Translations under genes and position numbers: made by a program
Origin: Hyphomicrobiales bacterium
Lineage (GTDB): Bacteria > Pseudomonadota > Alphaproteobacteria > Rhizobiales > Rhizobiaceae
Direction: 5' to 3'
DNA length: 64,000 bases
Assembly: GCA_900470195.1 (NCBI GenBank)
Contig: UEIJ01000004.1
Coordinates: 124,001 to 188,000 of the forward strand
Part shown: one piece after another, positions 56,151 through 64,000 of the stretch
Numbering within the stretch: position 1 is the stretch's first letter
How the letters are laid out: each line of letters begins with the position of its first letter
Notes under the pieces: model-generated
What the model saw: only the letters and a program-made list of their open reading frames with translations
Database searches by the model: none
Told to the model about the DNA's origin: nothing

Positions 56151-57473
56151 TCAGAAACTCTCTTTCAGCCATTGGCTGACACGTTGAATGCGCCCACCCG
56201 TACCGGTCATCAGACCGGAGGAAGCCGCTTTCACCGACCGTTCTTCTATCCCGGCCACCTGCGGGTAAATCAGAAGTCCAACGGTCGCGGCGAAAGCCGC
56301 CCCCTTAGCCGCCTCAGGCAATCCCGCTATTCCTAGAGGACGCCCGATTCGTACATTTCTTGCAAGGATTCGTCTGGCAGCCTCCGGCATTCCCGGCAGC
56401 TGGCTTGCGCCCCCTGTCAGAACCACGCGCTTGCCGACGATATGTCCGAGGCCCGACTGGTTGAGCCTGTCGCGCACCAGTTCCAGTGTCTCTTCCACTC
56501 TCGCACGGATAATCCGCGTCAGTACCGAGCGCGGATATTGATTGGGTACATCACGCTCATCGTCGCCGATCGGCGGAACCGAGATGAGGTCACGGTCATC
56601 GGCTGCACTTGGCAGTGCGGAGCCGTACATGACCTTGAGGCGTTCGGCGTCTTCCATACGGGTGGAAAAGCCCCGCGCCACATCCATCGTGACGTGCGTG
56701 CCGCCGATGGCAACCGCATCGGCGTGAATGAATTTGCCTTCGGAGAAGACGGAAATCGTCGTCGTGCCGCCGCCCATATCGATGCAGGCCGCGCCCATTT
56801 CAGCTTCATCGCCGACCAGAGCCGCAAGACCGCTGGCATAAGGCGTTGCAACGATGGCTTCCACCGACAGATGGCAGCGATTGATGCAAAGCTCCAGATT
56901 GCGCAGCGGCGCGGCATCAGCCGTCAGCACATGCATGTCGACGCCAAGGCTGTCGCCGAGCATTCCGAGCGGATCGCGAATGCCACGCTCGCCATCGAGG
57001 GTGTAGCCGACAGGCAGCGAATGAACGAGGTGACGTTCAGCGGCAAGCGCCTGCTTTGCGCCAGCCGCCAGAACGCGGCGAATATCGGTCTGCTCGACTT
57101 CATGGCCGCCCAGATTGACGCTAGCCGTAAAGGTTTCGCTCTTGAGGCGGCCAGCGGAAATATTGACGATCAGGCTATCGACCGTCAGCCCGGCCATGCG
57201 CTCTGCAGCGTCAACCGCAAGACGGATCGACTGTTCAGCCGCGTCCAGATCGATGATGACACCCGACTTGACGCCCCGCGAACGCTGATGGCCAATGCCC
57301 AGCACTTCCATACGGTGCGTGCGGCCCGGCAGCAGGGCGCCGCCCTCATGCGGACGCAACCGTGCGATGACGCAGGAAACCTTGCTCGATCCGACATCCA
57401 GAACCGTTAACAGGCGCACCTTGCGCCCTGCAGTTCCGCCTTGTGATGTCCCCTTGCCGCCCAGAATACTCAT
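56151..57473 (-). CDS. ftsA: Cell division protein FtsA
   Basis: A 440-residue actin-like ATPase that tethers FtsZ to the membrane. LTVLDVGSSKVSCVIARL is the phosphate-1 motif, AACIDMGGGTTTISVF phosphate-2, and VVLTGGASQLPGMPEAARRIL the adenosine motif. The C-terminal RIQRVSQWLKESF is the amphipathic membrane-targeting helix. An N-terminal Gly/Lys-rich stretch precedes the core. Its ATG overlaps the ftsQ stop (ATGA). Confidence 0.97.
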   Translation of the reverse strand: MSILGGKGTSQGGTAGRKVRLLTVLDVGSSKVSCVIARLRPHEGGALLPGRTHRMEVLGIGHQRSRGVKSGVIIDLDAAEQSIRLAVDAAERMAGLTVDSLIVNISAGRLKSETFTASVNLGGHEVEQTDIRRVLAAGAKQALAAERHLVHSLPVGYTLDGERGIRDPLGMLGDSLGVDMHVLTADAAPLRNLELCINRCHLSVEAIVATPYASGLAALVGDEAEMGAACIDMGGGTTTISVFSEGKFIHADAVAIGGTHVTMDVARGFSTRMEDAERLKVMYGSALPSAADDRDLISVPPIGDDERDVPNQYPRSVLTRIIRARVEETLELVRDRLNQSGLGHIVGKRVVLTGGASQLPGMPEAARRILARNVRIGRPLGIAGLPEAAKGAAFAATVGLLIYPQVAGIEERSVKAASSGLMTGTGGRIQRVSQWLKESF

Positions 57474-58405
57474 ACGCGTTTCCCCGTGCGGGATAGTTCT
57501 TTCTTACGCTCAGCCAGAAATTTCTGGCGCTGCTCCATGCCGCTTGCCGTCAGTTGCACCGTCACGCGGTCTTCAAGACGAAGATCGACCGCAGCAATAT
57601 CGCGCGACAGAAGGTGCTGCTCCTGATCGAGCTTCTCGACATGTGCCAGCGCCTTCAGCGGATCGGTTTCCGGCAGCATGATGCGCACGCCATTATCCAG
57701 AAGCAGATCCCAGCGACGGTCGCCGACGCGGACGTAAGCACGAACCTTTCCGGCCAGCGCCGGATAGGCGGCGATTTCATCGACGAAACCCTTGACCTTC
57801 TTTTCCGCACCCTCGCCCACCACGAGCGGAAGCGAATTGTAACGGCCCGGACGGAATGGAACGATGGTATCGCCCGCAGCGTCGATCAACGCCAGGTCCT
57901 TGTCGTTCTGCCAGATGGCGAACGCCTTGCGCTCGCGCAGCGAGACAAGAACGGTGCCGGGATAAACCTTGCGGACTTCCGCGCTTTCAACCCACGGCAG
58001 CTTGTCGATGGACTGGCGCGCCTCTTCGGCGCTCAGACCGACCAGGGACGTTTCGCCGTCGAGATCGAGCTGACCCAGAATATCGATGTCGGAGGTCTCG
58101 TTGTTGCCGACAACCTTCACATCCTCGATTGCGAAACCAAGCGTGGATGCAGTTGCCTTGATGACCTCGGGCGTATGACCGCCAACAGCCATGCCATAAA
58201 GACCGGTTGCACCAAGGAAGCCCAGCATGCCGACAGTACCGGCATGGCGTGGAATGTTGACATTGCCCTGAAACAGACGGACAGCAAAGCGGAACGGCTT
58301 GCGCAGGAAGCGCGGCAGGACAAAAGCGGCACCCATCGCACCCGATGCATCCCGCATCGAGCCCGAGCGCCCGTATCTGTCCGATTTTCCGTTCAACGCA
58401 AACAA
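57470..58405 (-). CDS. ftsQ: Cell division protein FtsQ
   Basis: A 311-residue bitopic division protein. A cytoplasmic N-terminus of about 60 residues and a transmembrane segment around [20 protein letters not shown] precede a POTRA domain ([20 protein letters not shown] to about 150) and the FtsQ beta domain with [14 protein letters not shown] start at TTG 58405, with GGAGG eight bases before it; the frame runs up to a TTG at 58426. The start overlaps the end of ddl by 13 bases, implying coupling. Confidence 0.93.
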   Translation of the reverse strand: MFALNGKSDRYGRSGSMRDASGAMGAAFVLPRFLRKPFRFAVRLFQGNVNIPRHAGTVGMLGFLGATGLYGMAVGGHTPEVIKATASTLGFAIEDVKVVGNNETSDIDILGQLDLDGETSLVGLSAEEARQSIDKLPWVESAEVRKVYPGTVLVSLRERKAFAIWQNDKDLALIDAAGDTIVPFRPGRYNSLPLVVGEGAEKKVKGFVDEIAAYPALAGKVRAYVRVGDRRWDLLLDNGVRIMLPETDPLKALAHVEKLDQEQHLLSRDIAAVDLRLEDRVTVQLTASGMEQRQKFLAERKKELSRTGKRV

Positions 58406-59319
58406 GACGCGTCCTCCACCATCCAACTCAACAATTCACCGAAAGAGATACCAGCCGCTCTGGCGATATCAGGCACGAGCGAGGTAGGAGTCATCCCCGG
58501 CTGGGTATTGATTTCCAGCCAGATAACTTCGCCATCTTCGGAGAAACGATCATCGAAACGGAAGTCTGACCGGCTTACGCCCCGACACCCGATTGCCCGA
58601 TGCGCCGTAAGGGCCATTGTTTGTATTTTTTGGTAAATATTTGGTAAAATTTTTGCCGGGCACACGTGAGTTGATGCACCTGCAACATATTTTGAATCAT
58701 AATCATAGAACTGATGCCCGACAGGAATGATCTCGCACACGTCCATGACGCGATCGCCCATCACCGCGCAGGTCAACTCCCGACCGGGAATGTATTTTTC
58801 GACCAGCACCTCGGCGCCATAGTTCCACTCGGCAGAGCTGATGATTTGCGGCGGATGAGCCTGATCTTCCTTGACGATCACAACCCCAAAGCTCGACCCC
58901 TCGCGCACCGGCTTGACCACGTAAGGCGGCTTCATCGGATGCTCGGCGCCGATCTCGAAACGATTGAGCAGAAGCGAGGGAGCGACAGCAACACCGGCAG
59001 CGGCAGCAACCTTCTTGGCGCGATCCTTGTCCATGGCGAGCGCCGAAGCAAGCACGCCCGAATGCGTGTAGGGAATCTGAAGATATTCCAGAACACCCTG
59101 AATAGCGCCATCCTCACCGAAAGGGCCATGCAGAGCATTGAAAACAACATCGGGCTTCAGCTCGGTAAGAACGCTGGCAACATTGCGATCCACGTCAACG
59201 CGCGTCACGCGATAGCCGCATTCTTCAAGGGTCTTTGCGCAAGCCTCCCCGGAAGAAAGACTGACAGGACGCTCCGAAGAGAAACCGCCCATCAAAACGG
59301 CAACGTGCTTTCCCGTCAT
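58393..59319 (-). CDS. ddl: D-alanine--D-alanine ligase
   Basis: Makes the D-Ala-D-Ala dipeptide for peptidoglycan, 308 residues with an ATP-grasp fold. [19 protein letters not shown] at the start, the [25 protein letters not shown] block, [18 protein letters not shown], and [17 protein letters not shown] at the end. The ATG at 59319 follows GAGGGGA by 8 bases. It is separated from murB by a strong terminator and about 245 bases, so ddl begins a new transcript with ftsQAZ downstream. Confidence 0.97.
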   Translation of the reverse strand: MTGKHVAVLMGGFSSERPVSLSSGEACAKTLEECGYRVTRVDVDRNVASVLTELKPDVVFNALHGPFGEDGAIQGVLEYLQIPYTHSGVLASALAMDKDRAKKVAAAAGVAVAPSLLLNRFEIGAEHPMKPPYVVKPVREGSSFGVVIVKEDQAHPPQIISSAEWNYGAEVLVEKYIPGRELTCAVMGDRVMDVCEIIPVGHQFYDYDSKYVAGASTHVCPAKILPNIYQKIQTMALTAHRAIGCRGVSRSDFRFDDRFSEDGEVIWLEINTQPGMTPTSLVPDIARAAGISFGELLSWMVEDASCLR

Positions 59320-59518
59320 GTTAGCATCCCCTCTGCGCAATCCCCTGCGCATCAATTAAACAGAATCCGAGCAACCCAGCAGCACAGGCCGCAGGCACCC
59401 GCGGCAGGAAAATCCTGCCGAATCAAATCACTGTGTGGTTAACCCTAAAGAATCAGAGGATTGATTCCGTGACAAGACCCTATAGAAAGGGACGAACCTT
59501 ACGCATCGCTTGCGAAGG

Positions 59519-59554
59519 CAAAAAAGCCCGGAATATCAGGTAGAAAATCCGGGC
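59519..59554 (-). terminator. Terminator between murB and ddl
   Basis: A 7-bp GC-rich stem (GCCCGGA / TCCGGGC) with a 15-base loop, followed on the minus strand by six Ts, 10 bases beyond the murB stop. It divides the division/cell-wall cluster into two transcription units. Confidence 0.82.
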
Positions 59555-59564
59555 AACTTTTTTA

Positions 59565-60527
59565 TCAAAATTTTCCAAGAAACTCTTCAACCCGCTCGCC
59601 CTCGCGGAACAAACCGAGACGTTTGATTTCCCAATGAAGGCGAATGCCCGAATTTTCAAAAACTCTGGCGCGAACCGTTTCGCCCAAAGTCTCCAGATCG
59701 TGCCCCGTTGCGGTGCCGGTATTGATCATGAAATTGCAGTGCATCTCCGACATCTGGGCACCGCCGACGCGCAGGCCGCGGCAGCCCGCCTTGTCGATTT
59801 CCTTCCAGGCCGACGTGCCTTCCGGATTCTTGAAGGTCGAACCGCCTGTCTTTTCGCGCACCGGCTGCACCGTCTCGCGGTGATGCTGCACCTCGTCCAT
59901 GGCTTGCCGGATCGCTTCGCGCTCGCCCGCAATCCCCTCAAACAGGACAAAGGTAAAAATCAGGTCCGGCGAAGCCGAGGAATGCCGATAGGCGTAACCC
60001 ATATCCGCATTGGAAAGCACGTGCACCTCGCCCTTGCGATCAAGCGCGCGCACTTCCACCACACGCTCGCGCGTTTCCACGCCGTTGGCGCCCGCATTCA
60101 TGCGCAAAGCGCCGCCAATGCCGCCGGGTATGCCATGGTAGAAATGAAAGCCGGCCAGCCCCGCCTCCAGTGCCGCCGCAGCCACACGCTTGTCAGGCGT
60201 TGCCGCCCCTGCCCGCAATTGCGTATCGGAAACCTGTTCGACTTCGCCAAAGCCCTTGGCCGAAAGCCGCACGACGAAACCGGGAACGCCGCCATCACGC
60301 ACCAAAAGGTTGGAGCCGATGCCCACAACGAGGATCGGTATCTCTTCGGGCACCGCCTTCAGAAATGCGGAAAGGTCTTCCTCGTCAGCGGGCTGGAAAA
60401 GGACCTGCGCCGGTCCGCCCGCGCGGAACCAAGTTATCTTGTCCATGCCGGCATCGGCTGTCAGCCGGCCACGCAGGCCCGACAGCTTGCCATCGAGCTT
60501 CTTCAGAAGCGTCTCGCCGCTTTCCAT
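59565..60527 (-). CDS. murB: UDP-N-acetylmuramate dehydrogenase
   Basis: A 320-residue flavoenzyme that reduces UDP-GlcNAc-enolpyruvate to UDP-MurNAc. FAD-binding blocks are [19 protein letters not shown] and [14 protein letters not shown], with [26 protein letters not shown], then GYAYRHSSA and [11 protein letters not shown] (catalytic Ser and Lys region). The ATG at 60527 lies one base after the murC stop; the open frame to 60884 lies over murC and is not coding. Confidence 0.97.
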   Translation of the reverse strand: MESGETLLKKLDGKLSGLRGRLTADAGMDKITWFRAGGPAQVLFQPADEEDLSAFLKAVPEEIPILVVGIGSNLLVRDGGVPGFVVRLSAKGFGEVEQVSDTQLRAGAATPDKRVAAAALEAGLAGFHFYHGIPGGIGGALRMNAGANGVETRERVVEVRALDRKGEVHVLSNADMGYAYRHSSASPDLIFTFVLFEGIAGEREAIRQAMDEVQHHRETVQPVREKTGGSTFKNPEGTSAWKEIDKAGCRGLRVGGAQMSEMHCNFMINTGTATGHDLETLGETVRARVFENSGIRLHWEIKRLGLFREGERVEEFLGKF

Positions 60528-60528
60528 C

Positions 60529-61935
60529 TTACTTCTTGCCCTGTTCAGCCAGTTCTTTCGGCAGTGCGTAGGCCCATTGGGTGATATTGCCTGCACCGAG
60601 GCACACCACAAAGTCGCCCGGTTCCGCAATCGAGGCGACCAATGGCGCCAGCGCTTCCGCGCCGCTCGCATATCGCGCATCGCGATGACCTGCGGTCTTG
60701 ATGCGCGATACAAGCGCCTCAGAATTGACGCCTTCAATCGGGTCTTCGCCTGCCGTATAGACCGGCGCCACGATGACCGTATCGGCATCGTTGAAACATG
60801 CCGCGAATTCGTCAAACAGGCTTGCCAGACGCGTAAAACGGTGCGGCTGCACGATGGCGATAACACGGCCTTTGGCGGCTTCACGCGCAGCTTTCAGGAC
60901 AGCGCGGATTTCAACCGGGTGATGGCCGTAATCGTCGAATATCTCGACGCCGTTCCATGTGCCCGTATGGGTAAAGCGACGCTTCACACCGCCGAAAGAA
61001 CCGAGACCGCGACGAATATCTTCGGCGGAAATACCGAGTTCGTGCGCAACGGCGATTGCCGCCGTCGCATTGGATACGTTGTGCTGGCCCGGCATCGGCA
61101 GGCGCAGATCCTTGATCTCGGTCGCCTCGCCCTTGCGGGAGCGGATCACGACATCGAACAGGCTCGCAGCACCTTCCATGCGGTGATTGACGAAGCGCAC
61201 TTCCGCCTGCGGGTTCTGACCGTAAGTGATGATGCGGCGATCCTCGATGCGGCTCACCAGAGCCTGCACTTCCGGATGATCAAGGCACATCACGCCGAAA
61301 CCATAGAATGGGACATTCTCGACGAACTGGCGGAATGCAGCGCGAACGGCATCGAAATTGCCGTAGTGGTCGAGATGTTCCGGGTCGATATTGGTGACAA
61401 CCGCAATATCGGCTGGCAGCTTGAGGAACGTGCCGTCGCTTTCATCGGCTTCCACGACCATCCAGTCGCCATCGCCCATGCGGGCGTTGGTGCCATAGGC
61501 GTTGATGATGCCGCCATTGATGACGGTCGGATCGAGATGCCCGGCGTCGAGCAATGCCGCGACCATCGAGGTCGTGGTGGTCTTGCCATGCGTTCCGCCA
61601 ATCGCGACCGCATGACGGAAGCGCATCAGCTCGGCCAGCATTTCCGCGCGGCGCACAATAGGCAGCAGCTTTTCACGTGCGGCAACCAGTTCGGGATTGT
61701 TCTTCTTGATCGCCGTAGAAACAACGACGACTTCGGCATCACCGATATTTTCAGCCTTGTGGCCGACAAAAACCTCAATGCCCTTTTCGCGCAGGCGCTG
61801 CACATTGGCGCTGTCGGACTGGTCCGAACCCTGAACCTTGTAGCCGAGATTATGCAGCACTTCGGCAATACCACTCATGCCGATGCCGCCAATTCCGATG
61901 AAATGGACAAGCCCGATATTCAGCGGCATTTTCAT
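60529..61935 (-). CDS. murC: UDP-N-acetylmuramate--L-alanine ligase
   Basis: Adds L-Ala to UDP-MurNAc, 468 residues. The N-terminal [24 protein letters not shown]-binding motif, ATP loop [37 protein letters not shown] and the C-terminal [18 protein letters not shown] are all standard. Overlaps murG by four bases (ATGA) and is followed by murB after one base. Confidence 0.98.
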   Translation of the reverse strand: MKMPLNIGLVHFIGIGGIGMSGIAEVLHNLGYKVQGSDQSDSANVQRLREKGIEVFVGHKAENIGDAEVVVVSTAIKKNNPELVAAREKLLPIVRRAEMLAELMRFRHAVAIGGTHGKTTTTSMVAALLDAGHLDPTVINGGIINAYGTNARMGDGDWMVVEADESDGTFLKLPADIAVVTNIDPEHLDHYGNFDAVRAAFRQFVENVPFYGFGVMCLDHPEVQALVSRIEDRRIITYGQNPQAEVRFVNHRMEGAASLFDVVIRSRKGEATEIKDLRLPMPGQHNVSNATAAIAVAHELGISAEDIRRGLGSFGGVKRRFTHTGTWNGVEIFDDYGHHPVEIRAVLKAAREAAKGRVIAIVQPHRFTRLASLFDEFAACFNDADTVIVAPVYTAGEDPIEGVNSEALVSRIKTAGHRDARYASGAEALAPLVASIAEPGDFVVCLGAGNITQWAYALPKELAEQGKK

Positions 61936-63059
61936 GGCCGGTTTCCTTCTTTGAATTCCTGAACAGATTTACCCGCTGCAATAGCCTCTGCCAGATCGGC
62001 AAGCAACCGCGCAGCGTCCGGCTTGCCAACGCTTTTTGCAGCTCTTGCCATAGTTTCGAGGCGCTGTGGCTCATTCATCGCGGCCTGGAGTATCTCTGCC
62101 AGCCGTTCCGGCGACAATTCCGACTGGCGAACGACCTCGCCGCCGCCAACGGCCGCAAGCGCTGCCGCATTCGCCGCCTGATCGTGATCCAGCGCATGCG
62201 GAAACGGCACCAGCATGACCGGGCGACCAATGACAGTGATCTCGGAAACGGTCGAAGCCCCGGAACGTGAAATCACGAACTGGGCATCGGCCATGCGTGC
62301 CGGCATGTCGTTGAAGAACGGCGCGACGTCCGCCGGGATGCCAAGCTTCTTGTAGGCGTCCCGCACGGCGGCTTCGTCTTCCTTGCGGGACTGCTGGGTG
62401 ATCAGCAACCGCGCCCGGTCTTTCTCCGGCAGCAAGGCTACGGCCGCAGGAATGGCGGTCGAAAAGAACTGTGCGCCCTGGCTGCCGCCAAAGACAAGCA
62501 GACGGAACCGTTCATCCGCCTTGACCGGCCTGTACGGCGTCCCGGCGGCGATCAGCACAGGCGGACGCACCGGGTTGCCCGTCGCGACAGTCTTTTCGGC
62601 ATGCACGCCGCCCGTTTCAGGCAAAAAACCGCCCGCAATAGCTTTCACGCGACCTGCAAGGCCCTTGTTGGCACGGCCCATGACGGCGTTCTGCTCATGG
62701 ACCATGGTCGGAATGTTCATGTTGCTCGCCGCGTAAAGCGGCGGCAGCGTCGGATAGCCGCCAAAGCCTGCAACGAGTTTTGGCTTCAGCCGGCGGAACA
62801 GTTTGCGGGAATCGAGATTGCCCTGCCACAGCGACCAGAACGTCTTCAGGAGCGCTACCGGATTGCGGCCCGCAATCGTCGCCGAGCGAATGACATGAAC
62901 ATGGTCTTCCGCGAAGGCGCCCGCGAAACGCTGCGCGCGCGCATCCGTTGCAAGATGAACGTCCCAGCCGCGCGCCTTCAATTCATGCGCCAGCGCTTCT
63001 GCCGGAAAAAGATGGCCGCCCGTTCCCCCGGCGGCCAATACGATAACACCTTTACCCAT
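61932..63059 (-). CDS. murG: UDP-GlcNAc--undecaprenyl-PP-MurNAc-pentapeptide GlcNAc transferase
   Basis: Converts lipid I to lipid II at the inner face of the membrane, 375 residues. The first glycine-rich loop is [38 protein letters not shown] and [13 protein letters not shown] follow; the sugar-nucleotide region is [20 protein letters not shown] with [14 protein letters not shown]. The ATG at 63059 has GAGGGG a few bases before it; the frame to 63113 would overlap ftsW. Confidence 0.97.
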   Translation of the reverse strand: MGKGVIVLAAGGTGGHLFPAEALAHELKARGWDVHLATDARAQRFAGAFAEDHVHVIRSATIAGRNPVALLKTFWSLWQGNLDSRKLFRRLKPKLVAGFGGYPTLPPLYAASNMNIPTMVHEQNAVMGRANKGLAGRVKAIAGGFLPETGGVHAEKTVATGNPVRPPVLIAAGTPYRPVKADERFRLLVFGGSQGAQFFSTAIPAAVALLPEKDRARLLITQQSRKEDEAAVRDAYKKLGIPADVAPFFNDMPARMADAQFVISRSGASTVSEITVIGRPVMLVPFPHALDHDQAANAAALAAVGGGEVVRQSELSPERLAEILQAAMNEPQRLETMARAAKSVGKPDAARLLADLAEAIAAGKSVQEFKEGNRP

Positions 63060-63066
63060 CGACCCC

Positions 63067-64000
63067 TCACAGCGCAGGAATGCGTTCGCCCCGATTTGAA
63101 CCAATATGCCCAACCGTATGCGTCATACGCGCTTCCGGGCGGCGACGGGTGAGCGCCAGCAGGATGCCCATTGTGATGGCAATTGCCACCAGCGACGAGC
63201 CACCATAGGAGATGAACGGCAGGGTCATACCCTTTGCAGGCATGAGATGCAGGTTCACTGCCATGTTGATGATCGACTGGAAGCCGAACAGGATAACAAT
63301 CCCCGAGACGGCAAGACGCGTAAACGCATCGCGCTCGCGCAGTGCGATGGAAAGACCGCGCACGACGATGAACGCAAACAGCAGCAGGATGATCATGCAC
63401 AGGATGATGCCGTATTCTTCGGCAGCGACCGAGAAAATGAAATCGGTGTGACTGTCCGGGATGATGCGCTTCACGGTGCCTTCGCCTGGCCCCTGCCCGA
63501 ACCAGCCGCCGCGCAGGATCGCTTCGCGACCCGCATCGACCTGAAACGTGTCGCCCTCGCCCGTCATGAACCGGTTGATACGCCCTGCGACGTGATCGAA
63601 CATGAAGTAGGCGGAAACACCGCCGCAAACCGCAAGACCGCCAAGAACCATAATCCAGAACATGGGCAGGCCGGCGAGGAAGAACATGGCACCCCATGTG
63701 CCTGTGGTCAGCATTGTCTGGCCAAGGTCAGGCTGGAGAACGAGCAGGGCCGCAACGGTGCCGAAGAGCAGCATGGCAAGAAAATTGCCGGGCATTTCCC
63801 CGCCGCGTTCTCGTTCCGAAAACAGCCAGGCGCAAACCACCACAAAAGCCGGTTTCATGAATTCCGAGGGCTGGATGGAGATACCCGCCAGATTGACCCA
63901 GCGCCGCGCACCCTTCACTTCGATGCCGAAAAACAAAGCGGCAACCATCAGTACCAGCGCAATGCCGAGCAGGATCAGCGCAAAGCGCCTGATCTGACGC
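63067..64000 (-). CDS. ftsW: FtsW, SEDS-family peptidoglycan glycosyltransferase (C-terminal part, cut by window edge)
   Basis: The frame is open from the right edge of the window, giving 310 residues of the C-terminal part. SEDS motifs: [70 protein letters not shown], and the C-terminal [21 protein letters not shown]. Several transmembrane segments are evident. It polymerises lipid II at the septum with FtsI. Seven bases separate its stop from murG. The ATG at 63948 is internal; the true start lies outside. Confidence 0.95.
   Translation of the reverse strand, partial: RQIRRFALILLGIALVLMVAALFFGIEVKGARRWVNLAGISIQPSEFMKPAFVVVCAWLFSERERGGEMPGNFLAMLLFGTVAALLVLQPDLGQTMLTTGTWGAMFFLAGLPMFWIMVLGGLAVCGGVSAYFMFDHVAGRINRFMTGEGDTFQVDAGREAILRGGWFGQGPGEGTVKRIIPDSHTDFIFSVAAEEYGIILCMIILLLFAFIVVRGLSIALRERDAFTRLAVSGIVILFGFQSIINMAVNLHLMPAKGMTLPFISYGGSSLVAIAITMGILLALTRRRPEARMTHTVGHIGSNRGERIPAL

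Noticed and set aside
60528-60884. N-terminal extension of murB by 119 codons
   Set aside because: The extension overlaps murC and is Arg/Ser/Trp-rich; the family start [11 protein letters not shown] at 60527 fits.
60190-61962. 590-codon open frame on the plus strand opposite murC and murB
   Set aside because: Antisense to two essential, unmistakable genes; no motifs.

Overview
The window looks like a stretch of the main chromosome of an alphaproteobacterium of the order Hyphomicrobiales (Rhizobiales), most likely family Brucellaceae (Brucella/Ochrobactrum group). The signs are a circularly permuted two-piece tmRNA gene, an alpha-type SspB adaptor followed by DUF4169 and ribbon-helix-helix genes, a BA14K-family secreted protein, a long-linker FtsZ, and the order ftsW-murG-murC-murB-ddl-ftsQ-ftsA-ftsZ-lpxC-bamD-recN-ligA. 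The assignment rests on recognised gene content only; no search was run. Nearly everything is ordinary chromosomal coding sequence. I see no prophage, IS element, CRISPR array, tRNA or rRNA.

Layout. 1-7.3 kb: truncated endonuclease/exonuclease/phosphatase gene, BA14K protein, PLP aminotransferase, ilvC, a TetR regulator with a palindromic operator, kup, pdxJ. 7.5-16.2 kb: SpoIIAA/STAS-like protein, short RecD-like helicase, threonine dehydratase with a LysE-type exporter, then ilvI-ilvH behind a 17-codon Ile/Leu/Val leader peptide and attenuator, a HerA-like ATPase and a GGDEF cyclase. 16.3-25.7 kb: divergent miaA/serB, an acetyltransferase, a BaiN-type flavoprotein, and the co-directional series DUF2853, thyA-folA, hflK-hflC-DUF2065, degP. 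25.9-30.1 kb: ssrA (tag ANDNKAQGYALAA), a Bcr/CflA-type MFS pump with a divergent TetR regulator, sspB and three small genes. 30.1-42.3 kb: AsmA-like protein, FAD oxidase with UPF0303, a kinase-like protein with an unusual C-terminus, UvrD carrying an insertion, CreA, hexapeptide acyltransferase, Stealth-family phosphotransferase. 42.5-47.8 kb: SCO protein, prmA, M24 aminopeptidase, azlCD, DUF2461. 47.8-64 kb: ligA, recN, bamD, lpxC and the division/cell-wall cluster, ending inside ftsW.

Themes. Branched-chain amino acid metabolism recurs (ilvC, ilvIH with attenuation, azlCD, threonine dehydratase, LysE family). Protein quality control is also concentrated here: ssrA and sspB lie 2.4 kb apart, and hflKC and degP are near neighbours. 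The most notable observations are the apparently leaderless ilvI attenuator peptide, a kinase-like protein with an ANL (acyl-CoA synthetase) C-terminal-like domain that lacks its catalytic lysine, and a 48-codon in-frame insertion in UvrD ending in a perfect 24-bp palindrome.
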